The notes: generated by a model from the sequence alone, not told the origin. Positions 24,587 through 34,695 are shown, counted from the stretch's first letter. The stretch: 64,000 nucleotides of DNA from Alloalcanivorax marinus (GCF_016785095.1 NZ_JAEKJB010000008.1:186001-250000), one strand, 5' to 3'. Translations and numbers: made by a program.

Positions 24587-25533
24587 TCGGTTTGCGCCAG
24601 GATGCTCTCGGTTTCTTCCTGAATCAGGCGGCGCAACCAGCGGTGCGCGGTGTTGTGGTGCAGCAGGGGCGACCAGGCCATCTTCAGCTCGAACTCCGGA
24701 ATCTCGAACGGCGGCGCCTTGATCACCAGGTTGTCATTTTGCACCTGCATGCGCGCCACCCGGCTGGGCAATGTGGCCACCAGGTCATTGTTCATGGCCA
24801 GCAGCGCCGGCATCTGATAATGCCGGGTAAAGATGCTGATCTTGCGGCTGCGGCCCAACCGCTGCAGGGCGTGGTCGATCCAGCCCAGCCCGCCGAGCTT
24901 CTCCGGATTCATGCCAAAGCCCACCCCGAAGCCGGTCTTCGACACCCAGATGTGCTGGGCCGACAGGTAGCTGTCCAGGTCGAAGTGATCGGCGATGGGA
25001 TTATCCCGGTTGAGCAGGCAGGAGAAGGTGTCGCGCCACAGCGTCACCTGGTGGAAGGAGCCGGGAATCTCGTTAAAGCGGTTCAGCGCCATGTCCACCC
25101 GCCCCTGCTCCATGTCCGGGTAGCTCACGTCCGAAGGGGTCAGGAAATCCAGCACCACGTTGGGCGCCTCTTCACGCAGGCGTCGCACGATGTGCGGTAC
25201 CAATGTGGCCTCGGCATAGTCACTGGTCATGATGCGGAACACCCGCCGGCTGTCCGAGGGCTGGAAACCATCCTCCGGGGTGAACAGGGCTTCGGCCTGG
25301 GCAATCAACTGGCGCACCAGGGGCTGCAACTCCTGGGCGCGATCGGTGGCGGTCATGCCTTCGCTGGTACGGATCAGCAACGGGTCGCCGAACATCAGGC
25401 GCAGCCGCTTGAGGCTGTTGCTCATGGCCGGCTGGGTGATGCCCAGCTGCTCGGCGGCCCGGGTCACGTTCTTCTCACGCAGAAGAACGTCCAGGTATTT
25501 CAGCAAATTGAGGTCGGCGCTGGCGAGATTCAT
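24583..25533 (-). CDS. LysR-family transcriptional regulator
   Basis: A 316-residue LysR-type regulator. The N-terminal winged helix (LNLLKYLDVLLREKNVTRAA, then LGITQPAMSNSLKRLR) is followed by a substrate-binding domain from about residue 90. The DLNLL start and the FGDPLLIRTSEGMTAT continuation place it in the LeuO/NodD-like branch. Start ATG 25533 was chosen because the frame upstream gives an abnormal N-terminal extension. No adjacent divergent target gene is obvious: the Arc-type gene upstream is divergent but 140 bases away. Target and ligand unknown. Confidence 0.9.
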   Translation of the reverse strand: MNLASADLNLLKYLDVLLREKNVTRAAEQLGITQPAMSNSLKRLRLMFGDPLLIRTSEGMTATDRAQELQPLVRQLIAQAEALFTPEDGFQPSDSRRVFRIMTSDYAEATLVPHIVRRLREEAPNVVLDFLTPSDVSYPDMEQGRVDMALNRFNEIPGSFHQVTLWRDTFSCLLNRDNPIADHFDLDSYLSAQHIWVSKTGFGVGFGMNPEKLGGLGWIDHALQRLGRSRKISIFTRHYQMPALLAMNNDLVATLPSRVARMQVQNDNLVIKAPPFEIPEFELKMAWSPLLHHNTAHRWLRRLIQEETESILAQTD

Positions 25534-25673
25534 GGTCTGAATAATAACCCGTGAAACCGATGGAATTCTAACTGTTAACCAGGTCGCTTTCTGGAGCGAC
25601 GGGGCACCGGGGACATCGCCGTTTAGCAAATTAATGCGTATGGTGCTCTTTTTCCCAAGGTGCGGCAGGGACT

Positions 25674-25946
25674 ATGAAACAGCAGGAGCAACCACGCGTG
25701 GAGAAGTTCGTGGTGCGTTTTCCGGGCGGTATGCGCGATCGCATCGCCAGCGCCGCCCACCTCGGCCATCGCAGTATGAATGCGGAAATCGTGGCGCGTT
25801 TGAAGCATAGCCTGGGGCACTGGCCCGACAGCCTGCCGGTGGCTCGGCAGGCCGTGCCCGCCGGCGACGAAGAACGCTACCTGCTCGACCGCTTCCGGGG
25901 CCTCTCCCCGGCCAAACGCCAGGCCCTGCTCGCCCTGCTCGACTGA
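25674..25946 (+). CDS. Arc-family ribbon-helix-helix DNA-binding protein
   Basis: A 90-residue protein whose first half fits the Arc/MetJ ribbon-helix-helix fold: EKFVVRFPGGMRDRIASAAH (strand and first helix), then RSMNAEIVARLKHSL (second helix). The C-terminal part (LLDRFRGLSPAKRQALLALL) is a charged amphipathic helix seen in other proteins of this type. It is probably a small dimeric repressor. It is divergent from the LysR gene; target unknown. Confidence 0.85.
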   Translation: MKQQEQPRVEKFVVRFPGGMRDRIASAAHLGHRSMNAEIVARLKHSLGHWPDSLPVARQAVPAGDEERYLLDRFRGLSPAKRQALLALLD

Positions 25947-26067
25947 GCCCCCTTCATCGGGGGCGCATTGAACCAATCAATGCTGTTACTCTTAAACGCA
26001 CATTTTCCGTACGCCTAACAAATGGCTTCCGCCCATGGGGCGGGCACGTCGGAGGGATGGAACGCAG

Positions 26068-27285
26068 TTGAAGGACGAATCGCAACGGATGAGCCGGCTG
26101 CCCAGCGGCAACGACATCCATCTGCCCTGGCACCTGCGCCTGCCCGCCCCCCTGGAGCGGGATTTCGCCGACTTTTTCCGCGACAGCGTGGCGCGGGTGG
26201 CGCCGTGGGCGGCACTCAACGTAGCGGTGCTGTTGTCGCTGGCTCTGGCCCTGGAATTCTTCCTGTCGCCGGAGGTGGCCGCCAGCACCTGGCGACCACG
26301 GCTGCTGTGTCTGATGCTGGCCGTGGCCACCGCGCTGGTGGCCCGGCACGGGGAATGGCGGCGCTGGCTGCATGGCATGAGCATGGCCCTGGCCATGGCG
26401 GTTGCCCTCACCGGCGATTGGATGGCGGTGACCGTGAACCACCCGTTGGCATTCAGCCTGTTTCTGCAAACGCCGCTGGCGATTCTGCTCATGTCGGTAC
26501 TGCTGCGGGTGCCCTTTTACTGGGCGGTGACCGGCAGCCTGGCGATGATCGGCGTGCTCGCCGCCTGCCTCTATCGGGGAGGGGGCACCAGCGAGGAGCT
26601 GTCCCTGGTGTTGTTGCTGCTGTCGTTGTCCAGCGCCAGCATGAGCCTGTTCGGCCAGTACATCTATGAGCGCCTGCTGCGCCAGCATTTCCTGTCCGAG
26701 AACGTCCTGTTCCAGCACCGCGACGAACTGCATTCCGCCAACCGGGTCCTGGAGAGTCAGGCCACCGTGGACGGCCTGACCGGCTGCCTCAACCGGCGCG
26801 GCATGGAAAGCCGGCTGGATGAGCTACTGCATGGCTTCGGGCGCGGCCAGGAGCGGGTCACCCTGCTGCTGTTCGATATCGATTTCTTCAAACAGTACAA
26901 CGACACCTACGGGCACCTGGCCGGCGACGAGTGCCTCAAGGCGATCGCGTCCATTCCTCGTGCCCTGACCCAGGGCGACAAGGACTTCGTGGCCCGCTAC
27001 GGCGGCGAGGAGTTCATGGTGGTGCTCGCCAACACCAGCCTCAAGGACGCGTTGGTGGTCGCCGAACGCATGCGTACCCGTATCGAGCAGTTGGGGCTGC
27101 CTCACAGCGGCTCACGGGTCAGCCAGGTGGTGACCATCAGCGTCGGCGTGGCCTGTGCCGGGCAACAGGCCGCCGACGCCAATACCCTGATCAAGTGCGC
27201 CGACGAGGCGCTTTATCAAGCCAAGGGCGCCGGTCGCAACCAGGTGGCCTACATGGATGACCAGGGCCGGGTGCTGGCCCTGTGA
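26068..27285 (+). CDS. Membrane-bound diguanylate cyclase (GGDEF)
   Basis: This enzyme makes cyclic di-GMP from two GTP. The first about 215 residues hold five to six membrane helices. The GGDEF domain follows: DGLTGCLNRRGM, FDIDFFKQYNDTYGHLAGD (metal/GTP site), and VARYGGEEF with GGEEF at about 312-316, intact and so presumed active. The RxxD inhibitory site five residues before GGEEF is absent (GDKD). I start at TTG 26068 because GGAGGG lies 10 bases upstream; ATG 26089 is the alternative. It converges on the MFS gene with one base between stops. Confidence 0.88.
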   Translation: MKDESQRMSRLPSGNDIHLPWHLRLPAPLERDFADFFRDSVARVAPWAALNVAVLLSLALALEFFLSPEVAASTWRPRLLCLMLAVATALVARHGEWRRWLHGMSMALAMAVALTGDWMAVTVNHPLAFSLFLQTPLAILLMSVLLRVPFYWAVTGSLAMIGVLAACLYRGGGTSEELSLVLLLLSLSSASMSLFGQYIYERLLRQHFLSENVLFQHRDELHSANRVLESQATVDGLTGCLNRRGMESRLDELLHGFGRGQERVTLLLFDIDFFKQYNDTYGHLAGDECLKAIASIPRALTQGDKDFVARYGGEEFMVVLANTSLKDALVVAERMRTRIEQLGLPHSGSRVSQVVTISVGVACAGQQAADANTLIKCADEALYQAKGAGRNQVAYMDDQGRVLAL

Positions 27286-27286
27286 G

Positions 27287-28510
27287 TCAGGCTTCGCCTT
27301 CCAGCCAGGACGGCTCCGGCACCCCCAGCGCCAGTTCCGTGAGGAAATAACCCAGCGCCGCCAGGGGCAGCAGCGCCCCGATGGTGGCGGTCAGCGACCA
27401 GCCACCGTGGGCCTGGGACCAGCCGCCCACGGCGGAACCCAGTGCCCCACCGGTGAAAAAGGTCGCCATGTACAGGCCGTTGAGGCGGCCCCGGTAGGTG
27501 TCGCCGAGGCCGTAAATGGCACGCTGACCCAGCACCACGTTGGCGGACACGCCGAAATCCAACACCACCGCCGCCGTCACCAGCATCGCCACCGCCAGGG
27601 TGGAGCCGGGCTCGGCCAGCAGGGTGAGGCCGAGGGCGGCGCTGGAGATCAGCATGGCGACCACCGTGGCCGGTCGGGTAAAACCCCGATCCGCCAGCCG
27701 CCCGGCAATGGGCGCCGCCACCGCGCCGGCCACCCCGGCCAGGCCGAACAGAGCGATACCGCCCTGGCTGAAGCCGTATAGCGGGCTGGCCAGCAGCAGG
27801 GGCACCGCGGTCCAGAACAGGCTGAAGGCGGCGAACAGGAAGGCCTGGTAAAGAGCGCGCCGACGCAGAATCGGGGTATGGCGCAGCAACCAGCCCATGG
27901 ACAGCAGCAAACCGCCATAGCCGGGGCCCGGCTTGGGCCATCGCTCCGGCATCACCCGCGCCAGCACCAGACTCAACGCCACCATCATCACCGCCGACAC
28001 CACGAACACCGCCTGCCAACCGAATGCCTGGGTGAGAGCGCTGGCCACCGGTCGCGCCAGCATGATGCCCAGCATCAGGCCGCTCATGACCGTGCCCACT
28101 ACCTGCCCCCGGCGCTCCGCCGGCGCCAGATGGGCGGCGTAGGGCAGCAGAATCTGCACCGCCACCGAGCCGAAGCCAATGCCCAGAGCGGCCGCCAGGA
28201 AGGTGGTCGCATGGCGGGCGAACAGGGCGGCGACGAGCGCCAAGGCGGCGAGCAGCACCACCGCGATCACCAGGCGACGGTTTTCCACCAGGTCCCCCAG
28301 GGGTACCACCAGCAGCAGACCGGCGCCGTAACCCACCTGGGTCATGGTGACGATCAGACCGGCCGCCCCCGGCGACAGGGAAAGCGACTCGGCGATGGGC
28401 CCCACCAGGGGCTGGGAATAATAGATATTGGCGACGATCAAGCCGCAGGCGGTGGCCAGCATCAGCACCAACCAGGACGGCATCGTCGCCGGAGCGGCGT
28501 TCGATGGCAT
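27287..28510 (-). CDS. MFS transporter (drug/sugar efflux type)
   Basis: A 407-residue permease with about 12 membrane helices. IYYSQPLVGPIAE near the N-terminus and VVPLGDLVENRRLVI (motif A region) resemble YnfM/AraJ-type exporters. ATG 28510 is preferred; a longer upstream frame would overlap the HD-GYP gene. It follows the HD-GYP gene by 13 bases, so it is probably the second gene of that operon. Substrate not inferable. Confidence 0.9.
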   Translation of the reverse strand: MPSNAAPATMPSWLVLMLATACGLIVANIYYSQPLVGPIAESLSLSPGAAGLIVTMTQVGYGAGLLLVVPLGDLVENRRLVIAVVLLAALALVAALFARHATTFLAAALGIGFGSVAVQILLPYAAHLAPAERRGQVVGTVMSGLMLGIMLARPVASALTQAFGWQAVFVVSAVMMVALSLVLARVMPERWPKPGPGYGGLLLSMGWLLRHTPILRRRALYQAFLFAAFSLFWTAVPLLLASPLYGFSQGGIALFGLAGVAGAVAAPIAGRLADRGFTRPATVVAMLISSAALGLTLLAEPGSTLAVAMLVTAAVVLDFGVSANVVLGQRAIYGLGDTYRGRLNGLYMATFFTGGALGSAVGGWSQAHGGWSLTATIGALLPLAALGYFLTELALGVPEPSWLEGEA

Positions 28511-28523
28511 GCTTTCGGGTCCG

Positions 28524-30089
28524 TTATCGGAAAGGCGTGGGATCATCCACGTCCAGCTGTTCCGGGTCCAGGGCGGCGCGCGCGTAGTCGCGCCAGACCC
28601 CGGCGTCCAGGAACAGCCGGTAGAGGTCCGGATCAAGGTGCCGATTGTCGCGCATGCGCTGCATGATGCCCAGGGCCTCGGAGATTTTCAGCGGCGTTTT
28701 GTAGGGTCGTTCTCGCGCGGTGAGGGCCTCGAACACATCGGCGATGGCCATGATCCGGGCCGGAATCGACATCTGCTCCCGGGTCAGACCGCGCGGAAAG
28801 CCGGTGCCATCCATACGCTCGTGGTGCCCCCCGGCGTATTCCGGCACACGCCGCAGCTTGCGCGGAAAAGGCAGCGACTCCAGCATATCCAGGGTGACGT
28901 CCATGTGGCTGTTAATGATGCGCCGCTCTTCCTCGGTGAGCGTGCCCCGGGTGATACAGAGGTTGGCCACCTCGTCATCACTGAGCAGCGGTCGGGTTTC
29001 ACCCCGGGCATCCACCCAGGGGCGCTCGGCGATACGCCTCACCCGCGCCACGTCCTCGGCGGCCATGGTTTCACCGCCGATATTGATGCGCTCCAGAAAC
29101 GCCAGATCCGCTTCCAGGGCATCAATGTCCTCCTGCCGGCGGCGCCGGTGTTCCGCTTCCCGGTCCGGGGACTCCAGGCAATCGCGCAGATAGTGCCGCT
29201 CCACTTCCGAACGCACCGCCGAGAAACGCGCCGCCACCAGTTCTATGCGGTCATGCAGGCCGTGCAGCTTGGTGGCCTTGTCGAGCACCGAATCCGGAAT
29301 CGCCAGCTTGCCGCAGTCGTGCAGCCATGCCGCCACGCGCAGCTCATACCATTCGTCCTCGTCGAGCTGGAAATCGGCGAAGGCAGTGGCGTCATCGCAG
29401 GCGGCACGGGCGAGCAGTTCGGTGAGCAGGGGCACCCGTTCGCAGTGGGCGCTGGTGTGAGAGCTCTTGGCGTCGATGGCACGGGCGAACACCTTCACGA
29501 AGGCATCCAGCAGGTCCTTGAGTTCCTGGACCAGCATCAGGTTGTTGAGGGCGATGCCGGCGTAGCCACCGAGTGCTTCCAGCAGGGCCCGGGTGCGCAC
29601 CGGAAAGGGCCCGGCACCGGCTTCACCGCGCGCGTTGACCAACTGCAGCACACCCACCACCCGGCCTTCATGGTTGGTCAGCGGCACCAGCAGCAGCGAC
29701 ACCACCCGGGTCACCAACCCCGGTACCAGACGGGTATGGTCCGCTTCATCCAGCGCCGCGCCGGTAAGATGCAGCACGCCGCCGCGGTGCACGGTCCGTG
29801 CCGCCGGGTGCCCGGCGCCGGCCTCGTCCAAAGACAGGCGCGGCTGGTCCGGCCCCGGGTCGGCGCCCGGGTCCTCGCCGTCCAGAGCCTGGCCGGCGCA
29901 TTCCAGCCACTCGCCATGCTGCTCCTCGCGACGCAGCCAGAGCACGCCGGCCTCGGCCCGGGCCAGCCCCAGGGCCTCCTTCAGCACCGTGCGTGCGAGC
30001 GGCGCCAGGTCGCTCTGGACGTTGATCTGGCGGGCCACCCGCAACAGGGGTGGTAGCTGGGTGCCAGGCACCCCTTCCAGCTTGCTCAT
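28524..30089 (-). CDS. GAF plus HD-GYP-type domain protein, likely cyclic di-GMP phosphodiesterase
   Basis: A 521-residue cytoplasmic protein. A GAF domain occupies about 20-190 (LLLVPLTNHEGRVVGVLQLVNARG). The HD-type domain follows with HDCGKLAIPDSVLDKATKL (His257, Asp258) and HHERMDGTGFP at 422-432, where the normal GYP triplet reads GFP. The metal ligands look intact, so hydrolysis of c-di-GMP is likely but the signature is variant. It is the first gene of an operon with the MFS exporter. A diguanylate cyclase is the convergent neighbour of that exporter. Confidence 0.87.
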   Translation of the reverse strand: MSKLEGVPGTQLPPLLRVARQINVQSDLAPLARTVLKEALGLARAEAGVLWLRREEQHGEWLECAGQALDGEDPGADPGPDQPRLSLDEAGAGHPAARTVHRGGVLHLTGAALDEADHTRLVPGLVTRVVSLLLVPLTNHEGRVVGVLQLVNARGEAGAGPFPVRTRALLEALGGYAGIALNNLMLVQELKDLLDAFVKVFARAIDAKSSHTSAHCERVPLLTELLARAACDDATAFADFQLDEDEWYELRVAAWLHDCGKLAIPDSVLDKATKLHGLHDRIELVAARFSAVRSEVERHYLRDCLESPDREAEHRRRRQEDIDALEADLAFLERINIGGETMAAEDVARVRRIAERPWVDARGETRPLLSDDEVANLCITRGTLTEEERRIINSHMDVTLDMLESLPFPRKLRRVPEYAGGHHERMDGTGFPRGLTREQMSIPARIMAIADVFEALTARERPYKTPLKISEALGIMQRMRDNRHLDPDLYRLFLDAGVWRDYARAALDPEQLDVDDPTPFR

Positions 30090-30227
30090 GGCGTCATTCC
30101 GTTGTCAGGCCGGCCTAGCATAGGCACAGCCCATCGTGCCGGTAAAGCGGGGCCGCTTGAACGGCGCCGGTCGATTGCCTACCATTCCTCGGTTCCGCAA
30201 CCCTTAGCCTCGGACCCCTTTTCATTC

Positions 30228-32144
30228 ATGAGCGTGCGCTACCGACTGCCCGATGGGGCAACCATGGAGTTTGATCAGCCGGCCTCCGCCCTGGAGATCG
30301 CCGAGCGGATCAGCAAGAAACTCGCCAAGCAGGCCCTGGCCGCCAGGGCCGACGGGCGCCTCACGGACGTCTACCTGCCGCTCACGGATGGCACCGAAGT
30401 GGAAATCATCACCCGGGACCACGACGATGCCCTGGAGCTGATTCGCCACGATGCCGCCCATGTAATGGCGGAGGCGGTCCAGGAGCTGTTCCCCGGCACC
30501 CAGGTGACCATCGGGCCGACCATTGAGAACGGCTTCTATTACGACTTTCACCGGGAAGAGCCCTTCACCCCTGAGGATCTCAAGGCGATCGAGAAGCGCA
30601 TGCAGGAGATCGTGCGCCGCAATGAGGACATCCGCCGTGAGGTATGGGACCGCGACGAGGCAATCCGCTTCTTTCTGGACCAGGGCGAGGAGTTCAAGGC
30701 CGAAATCATCCGCGACCTGCCCGCCGACCAGGAAGTCTCCCTGTACCGTCAGGGCGATTTCATCGACCTGTGCCGGGGCCCGCATCTGCCCGCCACCAGC
30801 AAGCTGGGCGACGGCTTCAAACTGATGAAGGTGGCCGGCGCCTACTGGCGCGGCAACGCCGACAACGCCCAGCTACAGCGCATCTATGGCACGGCCTGGC
30901 GGGATAAGAAGGAACTCGGCGCCTACCTCAAACAGCTCGAGGAAGCGGAGAAACGCGATCACCGCAAACTGGCCCGGGAAATGGACCTGTTCCACACCCA
31001 GCAGGAAGCGGTGGGCAGCATGTTCTGGCACGCCAAGGGCTGGCGCCTGCGCAAGAACCTGGAAAACTACATCCGCGACAAGATGATCAAGTACGGCTAC
31101 GACGAGGTGTCGACGCCGCAGATGATGGACCGGGTGCTGTGGGAAAAATCCGGCCATTGGGATAAGTATTCCGACGACATGTTCACGGTCTGTACCCACG
31201 ATGACCGGGAGATGGCGATCAAGCCGATGAACTGCCCCGGCCATGTGCAGATCTTCAACCAGGGCATCAAAAGCTACCGGGACCTGCCGATCCGCATGGG
31301 CGAGTTCACGGCCCTGTTCCGCAATGAGGCCCACGGCGCGCTGCACGGCCTGATGCGGGCACGCTCGTTCAGCCAGGACGACGGGCATATCTTCTGCACC
31401 GAGGGCCAGGTCAACGAGGAAACCGCCACCTTCATCCAGATGCTGCGTGAGGTGTACAAGGACTTTGGCTTCGAGCAGTTCCGCATCAAATTCTCCGACC
31501 GGCCGGAAAAACGCGCCGGCACCGACGCCACCTGGGACAAGGCGGAGTCGGCCCTGCGCGAGGCGGTGGAATCCCTGGGCCTGGAATGTGAACTGAACCC
31601 GGGCGAAGGCGCCTTCTATGGCCCGAAACTGGAGTTCGTGCTGCGCGACGCCATCGGACGGGACTGGCAATGCGGCACCCTGCAGGTGGACTTCGTGCTG
31701 CCCGAACGACTCGACGCCGAATACGTGGCCGAGGATGGCTCGCGCCAACGGCCGGTGATGCTGCACCGGGCGGTGCTCGGCTCCCTGGAGCGCTTCCTCG
31801 GCATCCTGATTGAATCCACCGCCGGCCACCTGCCTCTGTGGATGGCGCCCACCCCGGTGGTGGTGTGCACCATCACCAACGCGGTGGACGATTACGCCGC
31901 CGAGGCGGTGGCCCTGCTCAAGGCCCGGGGCGTGCCGGCGGAGCTGGATACCCGCAACGAGAAAATCGGCTTCAAGGTGCGCGAACACTCCAAGGCGAAA
32001 ACCCCTCGCATCTGGGTGGTGGGCGAGAAGGAAGCGGAGGAGCGCAAGGTAGCGATCCGCAGCCTGGGCTCCAAGGACACCGAGGAAGCCGGCCTGGAAG
32101 AAGCGGTGGACGCCCTCTTCCGGGAGACCCGCTCACCGATCTGA
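30228..32144 (+). CDS. thrS: Threonyl-tRNA synthetase
   Basis: A 638-residue class II tRNA synthetase that charges tRNA-Thr. The N-terminal TGS domain (VRYRLPDGATMEFDQPASAL) and editing domain (HDAAHVMAEAVQELFPGTQV) are followed by the catalytic core, with MNCPGH at 334-339, RNEAHGALHGLMRARSF, and the anticodon-binding domain near the C-terminus. ATG 30228 gives normal length. In many relatives thrS is followed by infC-rpmI-rplT; here a REP and then hisI and cysS follow instead. Confidence 0.96.
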   Translation: MSVRYRLPDGATMEFDQPASALEIAERISKKLAKQALAARADGRLTDVYLPLTDGTEVEIITRDHDDALELIRHDAAHVMAEAVQELFPGTQVTIGPTIENGFYYDFHREEPFTPEDLKAIEKRMQEIVRRNEDIRREVWDRDEAIRFFLDQGEEFKAEIIRDLPADQEVSLYRQGDFIDLCRGPHLPATSKLGDGFKLMKVAGAYWRGNADNAQLQRIYGTAWRDKKELGAYLKQLEEAEKRDHRKLAREMDLFHTQQEAVGSMFWHAKGWRLRKNLENYIRDKMIKYGYDEVSTPQMMDRVLWEKSGHWDKYSDDMFTVCTHDDREMAIKPMNCPGHVQIFNQGIKSYRDLPIRMGEFTALFRNEAHGALHGLMRARSFSQDDGHIFCTEGQVNEETATFIQMLREVYKDFGFEQFRIKFSDRPEKRAGTDATWDKAESALREAVESLGLECELNPGEGAFYGPKLEFVLRDAIGRDWQCGTLQVDFVLPERLDAEYVAEDGSRQRPVMLHRAVLGSLERFLGILIESTAGHLPLWMAPTPVVVCTITNAVDDYAAEAVALLKARGVPAELDTRNEKIGFKVREHSKAKTPRIWVVGEKEAEERKVAIRSLGSKDTEEAGLEEAVDALFRETRSPI

Positions 32145-32157
32145 CGGCCCCGGTGTT

Positions 32158-32217
32158 GTAGGAGCGACTTCAGTCACGATCAACCGCCTTGCGGATCGCG
32201 GCTGAAGTCGCTCCTAC
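32158..32217. repeat. REP pair after thrS
   Basis: GTAGGAGCGACTTCAGTCAC and its inverted copy GGCTGAAGTCGCTCCTAC flank a short spacer, 13 bases after the thrS stop and 21 before hisI. Confidence 0.88.
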
Positions 32218-32238
32218 GGCGGCGAGGCAGGAGGCATC

Positions 32239-32679
32239 ATGTTCAAAGAGAACGAACGGCAACCGGAAGGCTTCAGCGTATCGCTGGGCGAGGCGCTGGA
32301 TAACCTGGTGCTCAACGACGCCGGCCTGGTGCCGGTGATCGCCCAGCAGCACGACACCGGCGAGGTGCTGATGTTCGCCTGGATGAACCGGGCCGCCATC
32401 GAGGAGACACTGGCCACCGGCCGGGTCTGTTACTACTCCCGTTCGCGGGGCACTCTGTGGCGTAAGGGGGAATCCTCCGGCCAGGTGCAGACGCTCAAGG
32501 AACTGCGCGTGGACTGCGACGGCGACGTGCTGCTGGCGCGGGTGGACCAGACCGGTCCGGCCTGCCACACCGGGCGACGGGATTGCTTCTACTGGAAGCT
32601 GGACGGCGACCGGGCCACCATCGACAAGACGCCGCTGATCGACCCGGCGGAGCTGTACGGCAAAGACACCTCGAAATAA
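32239..32679 (+). CDS. hisI: Phosphoribosyl-AMP cyclohydrolase
   Basis: A 146-residue zinc enzyme of histidine synthesis that opens the adenine ring of phosphoribosyl-AMP. It shows [47 protein letters not shown] (metal-binding) and [14 protein letters not shown]. It lacks the HisE half found in fused HisIE. It stands alone on the plus strand before cysS, away from other his genes. Confidence 0.95.
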   Translation: MFKENERQPEGFSVSLGEALDNLVLNDAGLVPVIAQQHDTGEVLMFAWMNRAAIEETLATGRVCYYSRSRGTLWRKGESSGQVQTLKELRVDCDGDVLLARVDQTGPACHTGRRDCFYWKLDGDRATIDKTPLIDPAELYGKDTSK

Positions 32680-32702
32680 ACCAGCCCCAGGACCGCACCC
32701 GG

Positions 32703-34085
32703 ATGCTGAAACTGCACAACACCCTCACCGGCACCAAGGACGACTTCGTTCCTCTGGACCCGAATCGCGTGACGCTCTACGTGTGCGGCCCCACGGTCTA
32801 TAACTACGTGCACATCGGCAACGCCCGCCCGGTGGTGGTGTTCGACGTGCTCTACCGGCTGCTCAAGCGCCTTTACCCAGGGGTGGTGTACGCCCGCAAC
32901 ATCACCGACATCGATGACAAGATCATCAAGGCCTGCGCGGATACCGGTGAATCCATGGACGCCCTCACCCGGCGCTTCACCACCGCCTTTCAGGAAGACA
33001 TGGCCGCCCTCGGCGCTCTGGACCCGTCGATCACTCCGATGGCCACCGATCACATCGGCGACATGATCGCCATGATCGAGACCCTGATCGCCAAGGGCCA
33101 CGCCTACGAATCCCAGGACCACGTGCTGTTCGCGGTGGAATCCATGCCCGACTACGGCAAGCTCTCCGGGCGCAACCTGGAAGACATGCTGGCCGGTGCG
33201 CGGGTGGAAGTGGCCGACTACAAGCGCCACCCCGGTGATTTCGTGCTGTGGAAGCCCAGCGACGCGGACCAGCCCGGCTGGGATTCCCCCTGGGGCCGGG
33301 GTCGCCCCGGCTGGCACATCGAATGCTCGGCGATGATCCACAAACACCTCGGCGACGTGATCGACATCCACGGTGGCGGCCAGGATCTGATCTTCCCGCA
33401 CCACGAGAACGAAATCGCCCAGGGCTGCTGCGCCCACGGCACCGAGTACGTGCGCTACTGGATGCACAACGGCTACATCAACATCGACGGCGAGAAGATG
33501 TCCAAGTCCCTGGGCAACTTCCGCCTGGTCCGCGAGCTGCTCAAGGAATACCCCGGCGAGGTGCTGCGCTTTGCTCTGTTGTCCAGCCATTACCGGTCGC
33601 CGCTGAATTTCTCCGCTGAACTGCTGGAGCAGGCCGAACGCAGCCTGGATTCTCTCTACTACGCATTGCTCGGGCGCGGCGAATCCGTGACCGCCGCGAC
33701 TGGCTACACCCTGCCCGAGGATCACCCGGTACGGTTGGCGCTGCTCGATGATCTGAACACCTCCGAGGCGATCAGCGCCCTGCACGGCATCGCCGCCCGG
33801 CTGAACAAGGCGGAGCCCGCCGACAAGCCGGCGCTCAAGGCCGAGCTGCTGGCCGGCGCCGACCTGCTGGGGCTGCTGGACGCGGACCCCACCGCCTGGT
33901 TCCAGAACAAGAAGGCCGGCGACGACGACCTGGACGCCGCCGCCATCGACGACCTGGTCGCCCAACGCACCCAGGCCAAAAAGGACCGGAATTTCGCCCG
34001 CGCCGACGAGATTCGCGACCAGCTCAAGGACGCCGGCATCCAGTTGGAGGATACCCGCGAGGGCACCCGCTGGACCCGCGCCTGA
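32703..34085 (+). CDS. cysS: Cysteinyl-tRNA synthetase
   Basis: A 460-residue class I synthetase. HIGN is at 37-40 (HIGH motif), KMSKS at 265-269, and Cys, His and Glu zinc ligands are visible in [16 protein letters not shown] and HHENE. ATG 32703 follows hisI by 23 bases, so the two may share a transcript. The C-terminal DALR-type helical domain ([15 protein letters not shown]) ends with GTRWTRA. Confidence 0.96.
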   Translation: MLKLHNTLTGTKDDFVPLDPNRVTLYVCGPTVYNYVHIGNARPVVVFDVLYRLLKRLYPGVVYARNITDIDDKIIKACADTGESMDALTRRFTTAFQEDMAALGALDPSITPMATDHIGDMIAMIETLIAKGHAYESQDHVLFAVESMPDYGKLSGRNLEDMLAGARVEVADYKRHPGDFVLWKPSDADQPGWDSPWGRGRPGWHIECSAMIHKHLGDVIDIHGGGQDLIFPHHENEIAQGCCAHGTEYVRYWMHNGYINIDGEKMSKSLGNFRLVRELLKEYPGEVLRFALLSSHYRSPLNFSAELLEQAERSLDSLYYALLGRGESVTAATGYTLPEDHPVRLALLDDLNTSEAISALHGIAARLNKAEPADKPALKAELLAGADLLGLLDADPTAWFQNKKAGDDDLDAAAIDDLVAQRTQAKKDRNFARADEIRDQLKDAGIQLEDTREGTRWTRA

Positions 34086-34175
34086 AGTGGACTACCACCG
34101 GAGCCATGGTGGTTTTTGTCATATTGTTCGTTCTATGATGGGCAGTTACGTTCAGTCTCTGTTTCGGATGCCGTT

Positions 34176-34412
34176 TTGAAACCCGTTTTGCTTGCCAGTC
34201 TGCGGCTCTACCAACTGGTGCTCAGCCCCTGGGTGGGCAACCAGTGCCGTTTCTATCCGACCTGCTCGGAGTACGCCCGGCAGGCGGTGGAAACCCATGG
34301 CAGCCTGCGCGGTAGCGCCCTGGCGGCGAAACGCCTTTGCAAATGCCACCCCTGGCACCCTGGCGGTTTCGATCCGGTGCCCGGTCGCGAAGGCGAACCG
34401 ACCGATGACTGA
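34176..34412 (+). CDS. yidD: Membrane protein insertion efficiency factor YidD
   Basis: A 78-residue YidD protein, which associates with the inner membrane and helps YidC-dependent insertion. Diagnostic residues are [34 protein letters not shown], and [13 protein letters not shown]. The frame has no ATG near the expected start; TTG 34176 gives normal family length. Its home is usually rnpA-yidD-yidC; here it lies after cysS and overlaps the next small gene by 8 bases. Confidence 0.88.
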   Translation: MKPVLLASLRLYQLVLSPWVGNQCRFYPTCSEYARQAVETHGSLRGSALAAKRLCKCHPWHPGGFDPVPGREGEPTDD

Positions 34413-34695
34413 CCTCCGCCCGCGCCGGCACCTGCTGTTCGCCGCCCTGCTGCTGGTGGCGCAAGCGGTGCTCGCCTGGCACGCCCCCAGCCACATCTTC
34501 GATAGCCACCGTGACGTGGTGGCCCAGCACGATTGCCAGGCGCTCCATGGCCACGGCATGGCGGCGGCACCGTCGCTGTTGGTGGCACCACCGCCGGCCC
34601 CCGCCGGGGCACCGCTGAATACCGGCCCGGTTCTCCCTCCCTACCAGGTCGCCGCCAGCGTCCACCTGGCGCGTGCGCCCCCCCGACTCTCCTGA
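34405..34695 (+). CDS. Small exported His/Pro-containing protein upstream of the TonB receptor
   Basis: A 96-residue protein with a hydrophobic N-terminal segment ([15 protein letters not shown], about residues 10-24) that looks like a signal peptide or single anchor. Several His and one Cys follow ([25 protein letters not shown]), then a Pro-rich tail. It resembles short metal-linked proteins found beside TonB receptors (DUF2946-like), but I cannot assign a family. ATG 34405 overlaps yidD and precedes the zinc-type TonB receptor, which hints at a metal-related role. Confidence 0.6.
   Translation: MTDLRPRRHLLFAALLLVAQAVLAWHAPSHIFDSHRDVVAQHDCQALHGHGMAAAPSLLVAPPPAPAGAPLNTGPVLPPYQVAASVHLARAPPRLS

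Noticed and set aside
25566..25579. AACTGTTAAC upstream of the LysR gene, resembling part of the terminator stem at 24547-24579
   Set aside because: The match is short and AT-rich and most likely chance; a LysR box cannot be argued from one copy.
34119..34138. TCATA-N10-TATGA palindrome before yidD
   Set aside because: Short arms in an AT-rich patch; it fits neither a known operator nor a promoter with proper spacing.
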